From the NCBI RefSeq assembly GCF_000321225.1, contig NW_004450322.1:24738-88737 (forward strand): a stretch of 64,000 nucleotides of DNA, written 5' to 3'. Within the stretch, counting starts at the first letter, position 1. Each line of letters begins with the position of its first letter. A program made the position numbers and the translations under genes. Shown in pieces: positions 37,058-48,245 of this stretch. The DNA comes from Odobenus rosmarus divergens (taxonomy: Eukaryota > Chordata > Mammalia > Carnivora > Odobenidae). Below the pieces are notes generated by a model. It did no database searches, was not told the DNA's origin, and saw only the letters and a program-made list of their open reading frames with translations.

Positions 37058-37227
37058 TTTTTTTTTTAAGATTTTATTTATTCATGAGAGAGAGAGAGTG
37101 AGAGGCAGAGGGAGAAGCAGGCTCCCAAGGAGCAGGGAGCCCGATGCGGGACTCGATCCCAGGACCCTGGAATCATGACCTGAGCCGAAGGCAGATGCTT
37201 AACCATCTGAGCCACCCAGGCGCCCCT
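37058..37227 (-). repeat. CAN-SINE with 17-bp TSD
   Basis: The sequence tggcctaagtcattttc lies on each side (from about 37039 and from 37228). Confidence 0.95.
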
Positions 37228-37585
37228 GGCCTAAGTCATTTTCAAACCTCGTCTTCAGAAAACGCCACCTCCCATGCCAGACCGCAAACCTCCCATAAGT
37301 GACTACTAGGGATTCCGAAATGATGTCTATTTCTAATCCACAATCTAAACATTCCCCCAAACCATAATTACCACGATTTCATTTTTTTAGGGCACTTATT
37401 TAAAAACATCCGTGGTCACTACATTAATGTGAATAAGGATTCATTCATTCAACCAATATTTACAAACATCTAAACTGTATCAGGCAATGTTATAAAAGCA
37501 CTCTCAAATTAACCCTCTCAATATCCTTAGGAGGGAGTTAATGTCATTAGCCCCTGTTGATAGAAGAGTAAAAAGGGGGGTGGGG

Positions 37586-37782
37586 GGGCTCCTGGGTGGC
37601 TCAGTCTGTTAAGCGTCTGCCTTCGGCTCAGATCATGATCCCAGGGTTCTGGGATCGAGCCCCGCATTGGGCTCCCTGCTCAGGGGGGAGTCTGCTTCTC
37701 CCTCTCCCTCTGCCCCCCCCCCAGGTCTTGCTCTCTTTTGCTCGCTCTCAAATAAATAAATAAAATCTTTGTTTTAAAAAGA
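37586..37782 (+). repeat. CAN-SINE
   Basis: A plus copy preceded by a G-rich run, with agagtaaaa-type flanks. Confidence 0.93.
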
Positions 37783-37924
37783 GAGTAAAATGGGAACAGA
37801 AGGTCACACATTTGGGAAGGGGGCTGTGATTTGAACCCAGGCGTTCTGGCTCAAGAATCCATGCCCTTAACTACTATGACTGTCGTGATCATGGCTTTTG
37901 TTTCAAAGTTCTCTCTTCAGTTAG

Positions 37925-38250
37925 ACACTTCCTTTAGGTCTTTTTCAAATGTCATCTCGGTGAGGCTTTTTTCCTGGCCACTCTAGCTAAAATTCACACA
38001 TTCACACACACACACATTTACCCTTTCCTGTGTCATTTTTCTCCTTCACATTTATTATACATTTTACTTAGTGATCTAGCGATTAGCATTACTCAAAATT
38101 GTTATTTGTTCTTTACATTTGTTATCTGTCTTTTATAGAAGTCAGCTCCAAGAGGGCAAAGAATTTTGCCTGTTTTATTCACTGCTGTAACCCCTGTCAC
38201 ACAGTAGGCACTTGGTAAATATTTGTGGGATGAATGAATGAATAAATGAG
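37925..38250 (+). repeat. L2 3' end
   Basis: Ends in 'cacagtaggcacttggtaaatatttgt' plus a gaatgaatgaat tail, typical of LINE2. Confidence 0.8.
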
Positions 38251-38446
38251 GGAATGAGGGAATGAACCCTTCCAATGACGGCTGATTCCAAGGTGCCTTG
38301 TCTGGATCCTGGTTGGCCCTGGATTCGCTCTTCTGACTCATGCAGAGTCCTCTGACCTCTGATATATTGACTCTGCTTACAAATATTAACATTTAAAATC
38401 GGAATCATACCACTCTGATGAATTTCTATGAAGAGAGGTTGCCCTG

Positions 38447-38632
38447 GGGGCGCCTAGGGGGCTCACTCAGTTGAGCGTCTGCCTTCCGCTCGGGTCACGA
38501 TTTCGGGGTCCTGGAATCGAGCCCCACGTCTGGCTCTGCACTCAGCGGGGAGCCTGCTTCTCCCTCTCCCCCTGCTCCTGCTCTTTCTCTCTCTTTCTCT
38601 CAAATAAATAAATAACGTCTTAAAAAGAGAGA
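38447..38632 (+). repeat. CAN-SINE
   Basis: The flanks gagaggttgccctgg and gagagtttgccctgg form a 15-bp TSD with one change. Confidence 0.94.
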
Positions 38633-38979
38633 GAGAGAGTTTGCCCTGGCATGCATTATGAGCGAATTTAATTCCTTGTTCAATGCCCTACAGTGGTGCC
38701 CTTAACCCAAAGCCAGTTTGGGCCGTTTTCACTTTTCTGAAACTGTTTACAGTGGGATGAATCACTTTCGGGTTAATTTTTACAGTGATGATTCGATTCC
38801 TGCATCAATTTTCTTGTCCGCGTCTTGTTTCAGCAATAATGGCTTTGCCCCAGATATCTCCTCAGAGTCAGGCTGCTCCTTGAACAGCTCAGGCACATTC
38901 TTGCTTCGAGGACCCTACTGGTTGTTCCCTCCGCCAGAAATACTCTTATATCTCTAGCTCATCTCTTGTTTTCCTCACG

Positions 38980-40120
38980 TTTCTTTNNNNNNNNNNNNNN
39001 NNNNNNNNNNNNNNNNNNNNNNNNNNNNNNNNNNNNNNNNNNNNNNNNNNNNNNNNNNNNNNNNNNNNNNNNNNNNNNNNNNNNNNNNNNNNNNNNNNNN
39101 NNNNNNNNNNNNNNNNNNNNNNNNNNNNNNNNNNNNNNNNNNNNNNNNNNNNNNNNNNNNNNNNNNNNNNNNNNNNNNNNNNNNNNNNNNNNNNNNNNNN
39201 NNNNNNNNNNNNNNNNNNNNNNNNNNNNNNNNNNNNNNNNNNNNNNNNNNNNNNNNNNNNNNNNNNNNNNNNNNNNNNNNNNNNNNNNNNNNNNNNNNNN
39301 NNNNNNNNNNNNNNNNNNNNNNNNNNNNNNNNNNNNNNNNNNNNNNNNNNNNNNNNNNNNNNNNNNNNNNNNNNNNNNNNNNNNNNNNNNNNNNNNNNNN
39401 NNNNNNNNNNNNNNNNNNNNNNNNNNNNNNNNNNNNNNNNNNNNNNNNNNNNNNNNNNNNNNNNNNNNNNNNNNNNNNNNNNNNNNNNNNNNNNNNNNNN
39501 NNNNNNNNNNNNNNNNNNNNNNNNNNNNNNNNNNNNNNNNNNNNNNNNNNNNNNNNNNNNNNNNNNNNNNNNNNNNNNNNNNNNNNNNNNNNNNNNNNNN
39601 NNNNNNNNNNNNNNNNNNNNNNNNNNNNNNNNNNNNNNNNNNNNNNNNNNNNNNNNNNNNNNNNNNNNNNNNNNNNNNNNNNNNNNNNNNNNNNNNNNNN
39701 NNNNNNNNNNNNNNNNNNNNNNNNNNNNNNNNNNNNNNNNNNNNNNNNNNNNNNNNNNNNNNNNNNNNNNNNNNNNNNNNNNNNNNNNNNNNNNNNNNNN
39801 NNNNNNNNNNNNNNNNNNNNNNNNNNNNNNNNNNNNNNNNNNNNNNNNNNNNNNNNNNNNNNNNNNNNNNNNNNNNNNNNNNNNNNNNNNNNNNNNNNNN
39901 NCTCAGCATAATACCCTCTAGTTCCAACCACGTCATCGCAAATGGCAAGATCTCATTCCTTTTGATGGCTGAGTAATATTCCATTGTATATGTATACACC
40001 ACATCTTCTTTATCCATTCATCTGTTGATGTACATCTAGGCTCTTTCCATAGTTTGGCTATTGTGGACATTGCTGCTATAAACATTGGGGTGCGTAGATC
40101 ATCTTTCTTTTTTAAAAAAA
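38980..40120 (-). mobile_element. L1 3' part containing an assembly gap
   Basis: To the right of the gap the minus strand encodes the ORF2 C-terminal region (a readable stretch at about 39902-40017 with the TMEYYSAIKRNE motif). The left edge of the gap may be the L1 3' end. Confidence 0.75.
38987..39901. other. Assembly gap, 915 N
   Basis: A run of unknown bases; apparent open frames across it are artefacts. The repeat on its right edge explains why assembly failed. Confidence 0.99.
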
Positions 40121-40151
40121 TCATTTTCAACAAGGCCTAAGCTGACCGCCC

Positions 40152-40322
40152 TATTTTTTTATCTTTAAAGATTTACTTATTTATTTGAGAGAGCACGTGA
40201 GCTGGGAAAGGGGCAGAGGGAGAGGGAGAGAGAGAATCTCAAGCAGACTCCCCACTGAGCACAGAGCCCGACATGGGGCTTGACCTCACTACCCTGAGAT
40301 CATGACCTGAACCGAAATCAGG
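40152..40322 (-). repeat. Older CAN-SINE, head truncated
   Basis: The terminal tRNA-like head is missing. Flanks gac(c/t)(g/a)cccta suggest the original TSD. Confidence 0.82.
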
Positions 40323-40378
40323 TGACTACCCTATTTGGATACAAGCTTCTGTCACCTTACACTCCTGATCCGCCTTGA

Positions 40379-40502
40379 ATTTGTTTGTTTGTTTGTTTGT
40401 TTGTTTATTTTTAAGTAATCTCCACACTCAATATGCGGCTCGAACTCACCACCTGGAGCTCAAGAGTCAGATGCTCCCTGGACTGAGCCAGCCTGGCACC
40501 TC
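40379..40502 (-). repeat. Older short SINE with (GTTT)n start
   Basis: The complement of the tail has become six GTTT units at about 40380-40407. Confidence 0.87.
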
Positions 40503-40574
40503 CTGGTCCCCCTGAAATTTAATGCATACTTACCATCTCCCAACATACAAGTAACGTCATTGGTTGCCTTGTTT

Positions 40575-40715
40575 ATTGTCTGTCTCCCTCTGCTGGAACA
40601 TAAGCTCTAGGAGGGCAGGAAGTTTTGAATCTTTTTGTTCCCTGCTGTCTCCCCACTGCTTATAACAGTGCCTGGCATCCAGTAGGCACTCAATAAATAT
40701 TCGCTGAATGAATAG
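40575..40715 (+). repeat. L2 3' end
   Basis: Contains 'cagtaggcactcaataaata' followed by a gctgaatgaat tail. Confidence 0.85.
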
Positions 40716-40729
40716 CTCCTGTCATGCTG

Positions 40730-42310
40730 AGCTTTTTTTTTTTTTTTTTGTGGCCAGTTTTCACCAAGTCCACTATTTCAGGACCAAGAAGTACAGGTTC
40801 ACGTTTTGTGGAGAACATTGGATCCTCCCACCAGTTTTCCCTCAACACATTCTAAAGCTCAGAGTTGTGCCTGCCGTCAGTTTTACTCTATGGTGCTTAT
40901 GTCTAGCAGTAACAGTCATGAATCTGGTAAGATATTTGGTTTTATTTCCTAGGTAATCCAGGACAAAAAGTGTAAGCAATGTCCCTTATGCAGTCCAGAA
41001 TTATCTAAGACGAGCTTCGCTAAAGCTTCGGGTCAACTTTGTGTAGTGTATAAAATCTAAACTTCTAACCATGGCCCCTGGGGCCCTATGGATCTGGCGC
41101 CTGACCGCCTCTATAATCACATCTCTAGCCACTCTTTTCCTGGAAGAGCCCAGGGCTTCCAGTGAGCACAATATTCCAGCCACACTGGCCTTCTGGTGAA
41201 ACTTCTCTCCTCTGTGGGTTTCTGTGTTTGCTAACTCCGGTCTTACCCACCACCTTGAGGGAAACTCCTTGAGGACCCAGACTGTTCTAGTGGGGGTGCG
41301 TCCAGAAGCCAACCCCGACACAAGAATCGAAGTCAAATCATTGACTGGAATTCTAGGAAGCACCTGTAAGGCAGTGGGGAAGTAGAGCAGCAAGACAAAG
41401 AAGAGAGAAGGCAGCCGATGGAGACTGTTAGTAAGCAACTTAGCGTTGGGGGTTAACCTGAGCGTGTTCCCACTGTGGAGTTCTGGGGGCCGGCAGAGAA
41501 CACACACCTTAGAGATGTCCCATCTGAGGGCCCAGGGGGCAAGGGTGCTTATCTACCAGCTCTCATCAGTCATTGGTTAAGGGCTGCTGCTAAGGGGTGT
41601 TCATTTCCTGGCCCTTCCAGCCTGCCAGGCCCACAGACAGAACAGAACGGCCTTCTGCAGCTTGAGAGGAAGCCCTCCAGCGAAGACATACAGACACTGG
41701 CGGTTGGCAGTTGGCCAGCACACCCCAGAGCTGTAAGGACACGTGGATCCAGGCAGGAAACTGACTGTCTGTTACAGGGCCTGTGACTGTCTTGTTCGTT
41801 GGGCCTTGCACATAATAAATGCCCTGTGAGGTTGAAGGATGAAGGAGGTTGGTATCCATTATGTTGCTGGAGCAGAGCTGGGTCCAACAGATGAAGGTTC
41901 AAACATCCCTGGGGTCAAACGGTAGGGTGAAAGTCCTCTCTGTTTAGGCCCTCTGACCGCTCACACCGGCCCCCACCGTCACCCCCACCCTGGGAAATTC
42001 TGGAGGACAAGGATGCTGGTATGTATCAGTGTCTGGTACGCTGTCAGGACTTAGCACAGGGTAGGCAACAAACATCCACCTCTTCAGCCCAGTGTGATCC
42101 TTAAAAGGGCAGTGGCTCACCGGAACGGCTACAGTGAGAATGATGGAGGGAGCTGAGCGATGGCAGGGATGTGGCTGGCGTTCACCACCGAAGGATGTGG
42201 AGATTGGAAAATTGGAGTCATTTACTGATCCCATTTTGCCCCATGACTTAGGTCTTAGGTCCTAGGTATACGCCCAAGAGAAATGAGTGCATCTATCCAT
42301 CAAAAGATAT
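40730..42310. other. Intergenic, no gene recognised
   Basis: A T-run at 40734-40749 and otherwise unique sequence. An open frame of 168 codons (41001-41507, minus) has no recognisable domain. Confidence 0.4.
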
Positions 42311-42320
42311 ATACAGCAAG

Positions 42321-42515
42321 GGATGCCTGGGTGGTGCAGTCGGTTAAGCATCTGCCTTCTGCTCAGGTCATGATCCCAGGGCCCCGGGATGGAGCCCCGC
42401 ATCGGGCTCCCTGCTCCGAGGGAGGCCTGCTTCTCCCTCTCCCATTCCTCCTGTTTGTGCTCCTTCTCTTGCTGTCTCTCTCTCTGCCAAATAAATAAAT
42501 AAAATCTTTTAAAAA
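42321..42515 (+). repeat. CAN-SINE
   Basis: A plus copy. The atatacagcaa / atataacaacaa flanks are only weakly similar. Confidence 0.93.
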
Positions 42516-42575
42516 TTAAAAAATAAAAAATGTATATAACAACAAAAAGATATGTATAAGAATGTTCACAGAATC

Positions 42576-42766
42576 GGGGCGCCTGGGTGGCTCAGTCGGT
42601 TAAGCATCTGCCTTCTGCTCAGGCCATGATCCCGGGGTCCTGGGATCGAGCCCCACATCGGGCTCCCTGCTCAGTGGGGAGCCTGTTTTTCCCTCTCCCT
42701 CTGTCCACCACCCCCCCTGCTTGTGCTCTTCTCTGTGTCAAATAAATAAATAAAAATTTTTTTAAA
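42576..42766 (+). repeat. CAN-SINE with 18-bp TSD
   Basis: The sequence aagaatgttcacagaatc precedes and follows the element. Confidence 0.95.
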
Positions 42767-42784
42767 GAAAGAATGTTCACAGAA

Positions 42785-43000
42785 TCATTCTTAATAGCCC
42801 CACACAGAAAACTACCCAAATGCCCATCAACACTGGAACGGATGAAGTGTCATCTAGTCACACAATGGAAGAAATTACAGCAGTGAGAAGAAACTACTGA
42901 TTATATAACAACATGGTTCCATCTCACAAACATCATGCTGAACTAAAGAAGCTGGAGAGAAAAATGTGTGATTGCATTTATATGGAAGTCCCAAACCAGA
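42785..43000 (+). mobile_element. Old L1 3' fragment
   Basis: Wording such as 'aaatgcccatcaacac' and 'acacaatggaa' is from the ORF2 end / 3' region of old L1s. Confidence 0.65.
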
Positions 43001-43191
43001 CAAAACTAACCTAACGTTGTTCGAGGTCAGGAGAGTGGTTACCCTTGGAGTGGGGGTGGGTGGGGAGGGGGTAGGGTTGGACCTGAAGGGAGCTTCTAGT
43101 GTTTGTTCATGTTCTCTTTCTCAACCTGGATGCTGGTTACATAGGAGCATCCAGTTTGTAAAAAGTAAATGAACTTTGAAGACTGTATGTA

Positions 43192-43392
43192 TATATTTTT
43201 TTAAGATTTTATTTATCTATTTGAGAGAGAGAGAGAGCATGGGCAGTAGGGGCAGGGGGAGAGGCAGAGGGAGAGGGAGAAGCAGACGCCCCACTGAGCA
43301 GGGAGCCTGACTTGGGACTTGATCCCAGGACCCTGAGATCATGACCTGAGCTGAAAGCAGACGCTTAATTGACTGAGCTGCCCAGGCACCCC
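43192..43392 (-). repeat. CAN-SINE
   Basis: Flanked by ctgtatgta(ta) on both sides. Confidence 0.94.
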
Positions 43393-43399
43393 TGTATGT

Positions 43400-44286
43400 A
43401 CATTTTAATTCAATGGTCAGAACAAAGAAGTTTTGAGGTGGCCGGTTGTGGCTGGGAGGGGAGGGAAGGTGGTATCGTTGCCATCAGGAAGGGAGCAAAA
43501 ATATGGATTTTAGGATTTAGTCCAAGTGCAGGCTCCTGTTTGGCCAGAATGGTTTCTTGAGGTCCTGGGAGTTGGATGAGGAGGCAGAACTGGGGGGAAC
43601 TGGAGGTGTGCAGCCTCAGTAGCCGTAAGCCTGAAGGGCACTGATGGTAGGGCACAGTCCCTGTACCAGAGGTAGCAATATCACGTTTCTCAAGCACATG
43701 CTGTACCAATCCGTGCCCTAAGCGAACGGACATGCCTGCATACCTGCCCTCATGCAGCTTACCTCCTGGATGGGGTCAGTGGGGGATAGGTTCTCCGGGC
43801 CGATGGCAGGGTATGGCAGCAACAGGCTGAGGTTTATTATAGGGAGTAATCGCCCAATATACTCAGGTACTTGGTGGCTGGGATAACACGGCCGTCTCAC
43901 TTTCAGTCCCAGTAACGGGCAGGCTGGAAGGTGGAGAGTGCTCCCTTTACATGTTGGGATTCTCTGCTTTGGGGCCTATCCTCAGCTTGGGAGACAGGCC
44001 CCACAAGGAAGCACTCAGCAAGTGCAATTGCTCACTTCCAGGAAGGCTCTACGTGGATGTTGCTCCCACCTTGGCCACAGGCCAGTGGACTAGGGCTCCT
44101 CCTGAGACTCAGTAGCTAGGGGTAGAGACATCACCTCTGAAGTCCCAAGCAGGAACAAGCACAGAGATGGTAGCAATGAGCATGTGATGTGGAGTTCTGA
44201 AGTATGGGCTGTGGAACAGGGCCCCCGGGGAGACAGCAGAGATGCCAAGGGCATGAAGGGGAGCCCAGATGTCCAGACTTAACAGG
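43400..44286. other. Intergenic, nothing recognised
   Basis: Unique-looking sequence 1.2 kb or more beyond the 3' end of NDUFB11; short ORFs only. Confidence 0.4.
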
Positions 44287-44376
44287 GATTTAGGAGAGAC
44301 TCCCTGGAAAGAAACAGACAGCTAGAGCAAGTCTACTGAGCTCCATCTTCCAGAACACAGAGAGACACAGGGGGCA
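44287..44376 (+). repeat. Inverted repeat, left arm (90 nt)
   Basis: This is the reverse complement of 45233-45318, with one substitution and a 4-nt (acag) insertion. The left copy sits in continuous unique sequence and is the likelier source. Confidence 0.9.
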
Positions 44377-45029
44377 AAGACAGACAGAGCCTGAAAGAAT
44401 GAGCCCCTGATGCAAGGAGACAGCCTATTCCCAAAGAATGTGCAAGGGGAGAATTCCTGAGAGAGAGAGAGAGAGAAGCGCGAGCGAGCAGGCAGGCAAA
44501 GACACGCATGCATACACAGAGATGTGTATCTTGTATGCGAGACCACCCAGACTGGGACAGAAGGGAAGAGAGGGGCATCCAGACTCACCAAGACACAAGA
44601 CGGGCAGAAACTCCAAAGCGCAGAGAGAAACAGAGAAGGTGGCAACGGAGACAAATGCTCATCCTCGTTAATAGAAAAGCCCTGCTCTGCTACACCACCC
44701 TCAATCCCCAGTCGTTCCGGCCCTTCTTCTAAGATGGTTGCCAGTGATTTCTTCCTATATGCCAAACCCCCATCCAGAGGAGCCCTGAGCCATCCTGTAA
44801 GAAGCCCGGACTACTCTGCTGGAGAAGGATGCCACGTGGAAGAAGACTGAAGTGCCAGACACGCGAGTGAAGAAGCCACCTTGGATGTCCATCCCAGTTA
44901 AAGATGCCTCCAGCCCCCCTGCCACCATCTGGCTGCAACCACCTGAGGCCCCAAGAAGAGCCACCTAGCTAAGCTCGGTCGACCATGGGACCATGAAAGG
45001 TAATACTAAATTGTCATCTTAAGCCACTC

Positions 45030-45214
45030 TTTTTTTTTTTTTTAAAGATTTTATTTACTTATTCATGAGAGACAGAGACAGAGAGAGAGAGGGAGAGGGA
45101 GAAGCAGGCTCCCCGACGAGCAGGGAGCCCGATGCGGGACTCGATCCCAGGACCCTGGGATCATGACCTGAGCCGAAGGCAGAGGCTTAACCATCTGAGC
45201 CACCCAGGTGCCCC
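45030..45214 (-). repeat. CAN-SINE with TSD
   Basis: The sequence taagccact flanks it at about 45020 and 45215. It sits between the arms of the inverted repeat. Confidence 0.94.
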
Positions 45215-45232
45215 TAAGCCACTAAGTCTTAG

Positions 45233-45318
45233 TGCCCCCTCTGTCTCTCTGTGTTCTGGAAGATGGAGCTCAGTAGACTTGCTCTAGCTGTTTCTTTCCA
45301 GGGAGTCTCTCCTAAATC
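45233..45318 (-). repeat. Inverted repeat, right arm (86 nt)
   Basis: It interrupts an old repeat terminus ('aagccactaagt' before and 'tttgttacccaacaacagataaccagaaca' after), which implies the 86 nt were inserted here as an inverted copy of 44287-44376. Confidence 0.88.
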
Positions 45319-45450
45319 TGTTTGTTACCCAACAACAGATAACCAGAACACCGAGAAAAGGCTGCAGTGGCCTTTTAAGACCTGACACCCCCATTCCCAC
45401 ATCCCCCCGCCACAACAAAACCAACACCAGCCAGTCAGACTTTTAGTCCC

Positions 45451-45456
45451 TTTAAT
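45451..45456 (-). terminator. NDUFB11: NDUFB11 polyadenylation signal
   Basis: The minus strand reads ATTAAA 80 nt past the stop codon, a common variant signal. The transcript probably ends near 45430. Confidence 0.65.
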
Positions 45457-45535
45457 TAGGTGCTCTGAAGAAAGGGCAGAATGACAGGCAGGAGGTGGAG
45501 AAGGTGATGTTTCTTGAGCCCCGCTTGGCAATGGG

Positions 45536-45662
45536 TCAGTCCTCATCCTCCGGCAGCTGGATCTTGCTGGGGTCAAAGCAGTTGGATTCCATGATGGGGA
45601 GGCCATTGGCCTCTCGGAATTTAACAAGCCTCTCAGCCTCTCGGCGGGCCCACTCCTGCATT
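45536..45662 (-). CDS. NDUFB11: NDUFB11 last coding exon
   Basis: The minus-strand acceptor cctccag precedes 45662. It encodes the C-terminal matrix/IMS tail, ending LPEDED and TGA (45538-45536), one Asp longer than the human ending as I recall it. Confidence 0.96.
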
Positions 45663-47670
45663 CTGGAGGCAGCAGCATGGGGGTAGACATGAGGGCACCT
45701 CACTGGACACCAATCCCCATCTTAGCTCCCCAATCCCCACTGGCACAAAGAACAGGATGCCTGGCACAGTCCCCCTTCAACCTCCGCCCCCACCCATTCC
45801 ACTCTCTTGGACACCCCCCATGCACCTGTAATCAGGCAGATAAGCTATAAAGGTGCTGCCAAGGACCAAGACAATGGAGAAGCCAAAGAAAAAGACGACC
45901 CGCATGTTCCAGACGTCCAGAACAGGGTCCTTGTCATAACCGTGGGAGTCTGGGTTCTGTGGCAAGAAGAAGAAGAGGTCAATGAGGGCTTCCTGTGGCT
46001 CCACAAAAGCCTTATGCTGGCACTGCATAAGTTGGTCTCCAATTTCACCTCAGACCAATCTCCCCTCTCTCCTCTAATTCCTCTTTCTAGTCTTAGGAGT
46101 TGTCAACCTCCTTCCTACCACAGGACCTTTGCACTTACTGTTCCCTCTGCCTGGAAAGCCTTTCCCCCAGATCTCGTCATGGCTAGATCTGTCTCCTCAC
46201 TCAAAGTGTTGGCTTCATAATCACTTCCCTTTGGAGGCATTCCCTAGTCACCTTATCCATTACTTGTCTTAAACTACAGGAAATTGCCACTTTTACAGGT
46301 TAAAAATGGTTGAATATTGCCAACTTCCTATGGTTTCACCTAACAAAATTACCCCCACCCCCAAGTCACTCCCCATCCACTTATCTTGCTTAACTTTCTT
46401 TCTAGCAGTTATTAGTTTACCAAGGTAGCATCTCCCCAGGTCCTATCACATTATCTTATTACACTCAATATTACTGTTTCCAAATATTTTACATGTTTAT
46501 CTTCTGTGTTCTCCACTATCACACAAGCTGTACGAGAGCAAGGGATTTATCTAATTTCCACACTGCTGAACCCTTAGGGCCCTGAACCGCACCTGGCATA
46601 CAGCAGGCCCTGGCTCCTTACTTACAAAATGAATGGATAAATGAATAAGCATCCTATATATCCACGCCAGAGGACAGTACTGAGGAAGAACCTACTGTGT
46701 GCCATACACAAACTTCACCATATCCCAGGGAGGCGGAAAGTAGCAATAATGATTAACACCTTCTAATGCTGAATATCAGGTGCCGGCAGCTGTTCTGAGC
46801 ATTTTGACTCATTTAATTACATGAGGCAGATGCAGCATTTTATCTTCTAGAAGGTGTCCTCATACTTTCTCCATTTTACAAAGAGGCACCAAGGAGTTAA
46901 GCTACTTGACCAAGGTCACAAAGATGAATAACTGTCGGTGCTTGTATTCCAACCGTGGCATTCTGATTTCAGAGTCTCTGCTATCACCACAGCACAGCGG
47001 ACCTCATTCCGCCACACGTTCAGTTATGCGAGTTTGGGCAAGTCACTTAACACCTTCATGCTTCAGTTTCCTCATCTGTAGAACAGGTATGCTAATAGTA
47101 CCTACTTCAAAATAGGGCTGTTTTGAGGATTGGATAAGATAACGTAGGCACAGTGTTCAGATTATTACTATTATACATGGGTGTTTAGTATTATTGTCGT
47201 TATATTATATTGCTTCTAACGTGTTTTGAGCATTGCCCACTTCAGGTTTTGATACCTGTCTGCAAAATAAAGCCAATCTCGCCGCTGGCCCTGAACTGAA
47301 GATTACCAGGGGACAAAGAAGGAAATCAAGCTAGGCCAAGTTCCCAAGTCTTCGAGGATTTCACCAGCAGCGCAGTCCTCAGCCGCCCAAGAATGTCCTC
47401 TACCGCGCCCCGTCCGCCGGCCCCCGATTGACCCTTCTGGCGTCCGTTTTCACTCCCTCTCACCTTCTCATAGAGGTTTTCGTCCTCCGGATCTGGGTCC
47501 TCCTGCCAGCGTACGGTCGGTTCCGGCGTCCGCTTTCCAGCCACAGCCGACGGGGCGATCACGGCCCTGGACGAGCTGGATTCCCAGCGAACACGGGCTG
47601 CCGGGAGCCCTCGCGTCGCCGCTACTGCCAAAAAGCGGCGAGCGCACAACCCTAACAGCCCGCCCGCCAT
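45536..47670 (-). CDS. NDUFB11: NDUFB11, complex I ESSS subunit, complete
   Basis: On the minus strand, exons 47670-47464, 45956-45826 and 45662-45536 join to 465 nt: 154 codons and TGA, against 153 residues in human. The product is a supernumerary subunit of the membrane arm of mitochondrial NADH:ubiquinone oxidoreductase. Residues 1 to about 29 are Arg/Ala-rich with no acidic residue, as expected of a cleaved mitochondrial presequence. An acidic stretch follows (about 55-68), and a single hydrophobic span begins after WNMR in exon 2 and ends before YLPDYR. The start has G at -3 and +4. Both introns are GT-AG. RBM10 is transcribed away from it, 0.6 kb off. The gene is intact, with no sign of a retrocopy because it retains introns. 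Confidence 0.97.
45826..45956 (-). CDS. NDUFB11: NDUFB11 second coding exon (membrane span)
   Basis: The minus-strand acceptor ccacag precedes 45956 and the donor ag|gtgcat follows 45826. It is 131 nt and encodes [11 protein letters not shown] and the transmembrane helix. Confidence 0.96.
46010..46290 (+). repeat. L2 fragment in NDUFB11 intron
   Basis: 'cctttgcacttactgttccc' and 'ctgcctggaaagc' are characteristic of LINE2. Confidence 0.75.
46490..46645 (+). repeat. L2 3' end in NDUFB11 intron
   Basis: 'cacctggcatacagcaggcc' with a gaatggataaatgaat tail. Confidence 0.7.
46780..46970 (+). repeat. MIR in NDUFB11 intron
   Basis: 'cttgaccaaggtcacaaag' and 'attccaacc' match the MIR core. Confidence 0.7.
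47025..47165 (+). repeat. Second MIR in NDUFB11 intron
   Basis: 'gggcaagtcacttaac' and 'cagtttcctcatctgtaga' are diagnostic MIR wording. Confidence 0.85.
47464..47670 (-). CDS. NDUFB11: NDUFB11 first coding exon (presequence)
   Basis: The ATG is the complement of 47668-47670 and the donor aag|gtgaga follows 47464. It is 207 nt, phase 0, and encodes the targeting peptide and the acidic linker up to ENLYEK. Confidence 0.97.
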
Positions 47671-48245
47671 GACAGATTGTGCTGCCGGCTCTCAGGGGCG
47701 GGGACGGAAATGCGACTATGCGCAGCTGCAGTTGGCCCGAGCGCGACAATTGTCGCTCCGCCCCCGCTGCGCTAAATAGGTCCCGAGTCTGGATTTGGTT
47801 TTCAAATGAAGTGAAGCGCTGAGCAGCCCTCTTTCCTTCCCTCTGTCATGGCCTCACGGGGCGACCATTTTCCTAACCTCGGTCAGGCTAAGGAATTTCT
47901 GGCTGATAGGTCTGCCCATTTCCTTGATAAGAAAGCGTTGACATTTGGGTGGATGCAGGTCCCAGCCAATGGCACGGAGATTTCCCTCGCCCTTTGGGGA
48001 AAGGGGTGGAGCTTCCGTTTGTCTTTCATCTTTGAAGGAAGCCAAGCTTCTAAAAAGCGGGCCTCGCGGGATTGGCCAATAGCTACTCCTTTTCGCGACT
48101 TGCGAGCGTTCGCAAGGAGAATGGGGAGGTGGCATACACTTGCCAATCAGAGCCGGCCAGGGCTGGCCGTCGGCGGCCGGCGACCAATAGACGAGGGCGG
48201 CCAGAGCGCGCTCCCTTAGTAGGTGGATGGTGGTCGAAGCGCCGG
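47671..48245. promoter_or_regulatory. NDUFB11/RBM10 bidirectional promoter
   Basis: A GC-rich divergent interval. CCAAT boxes lie at 47966-47970, 48076-48080 (inside palindromic attggccaat), 48143-48147 and 48184-48188, an arrangement typical of NF-Y promoters. A TGCGCA half-site for NRF-1, fitting a mitochondrial gene, lies at 47719-47724 near NDUFB11. There is no TATA box. Shared control is inference from the layout. Confidence 0.75.

Noticed and set aside
38959..40017. 300+ codon open frames in three readings
   Set aside because: They are made of undefined residues across the N gap.
41001..41507. 168-codon minus-strand ORF as a new gene
   Set aside because: No domain, no splice or promoter context, and the composition matches the surrounding intergenic DNA.
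44287..45318. DNA transposon with terminal inverted repeats
   Set aside because: The arms lack flanking TSDs, there is no transposase-like sequence between them, and the right arm sits inside an old repeat as a simple insertion.
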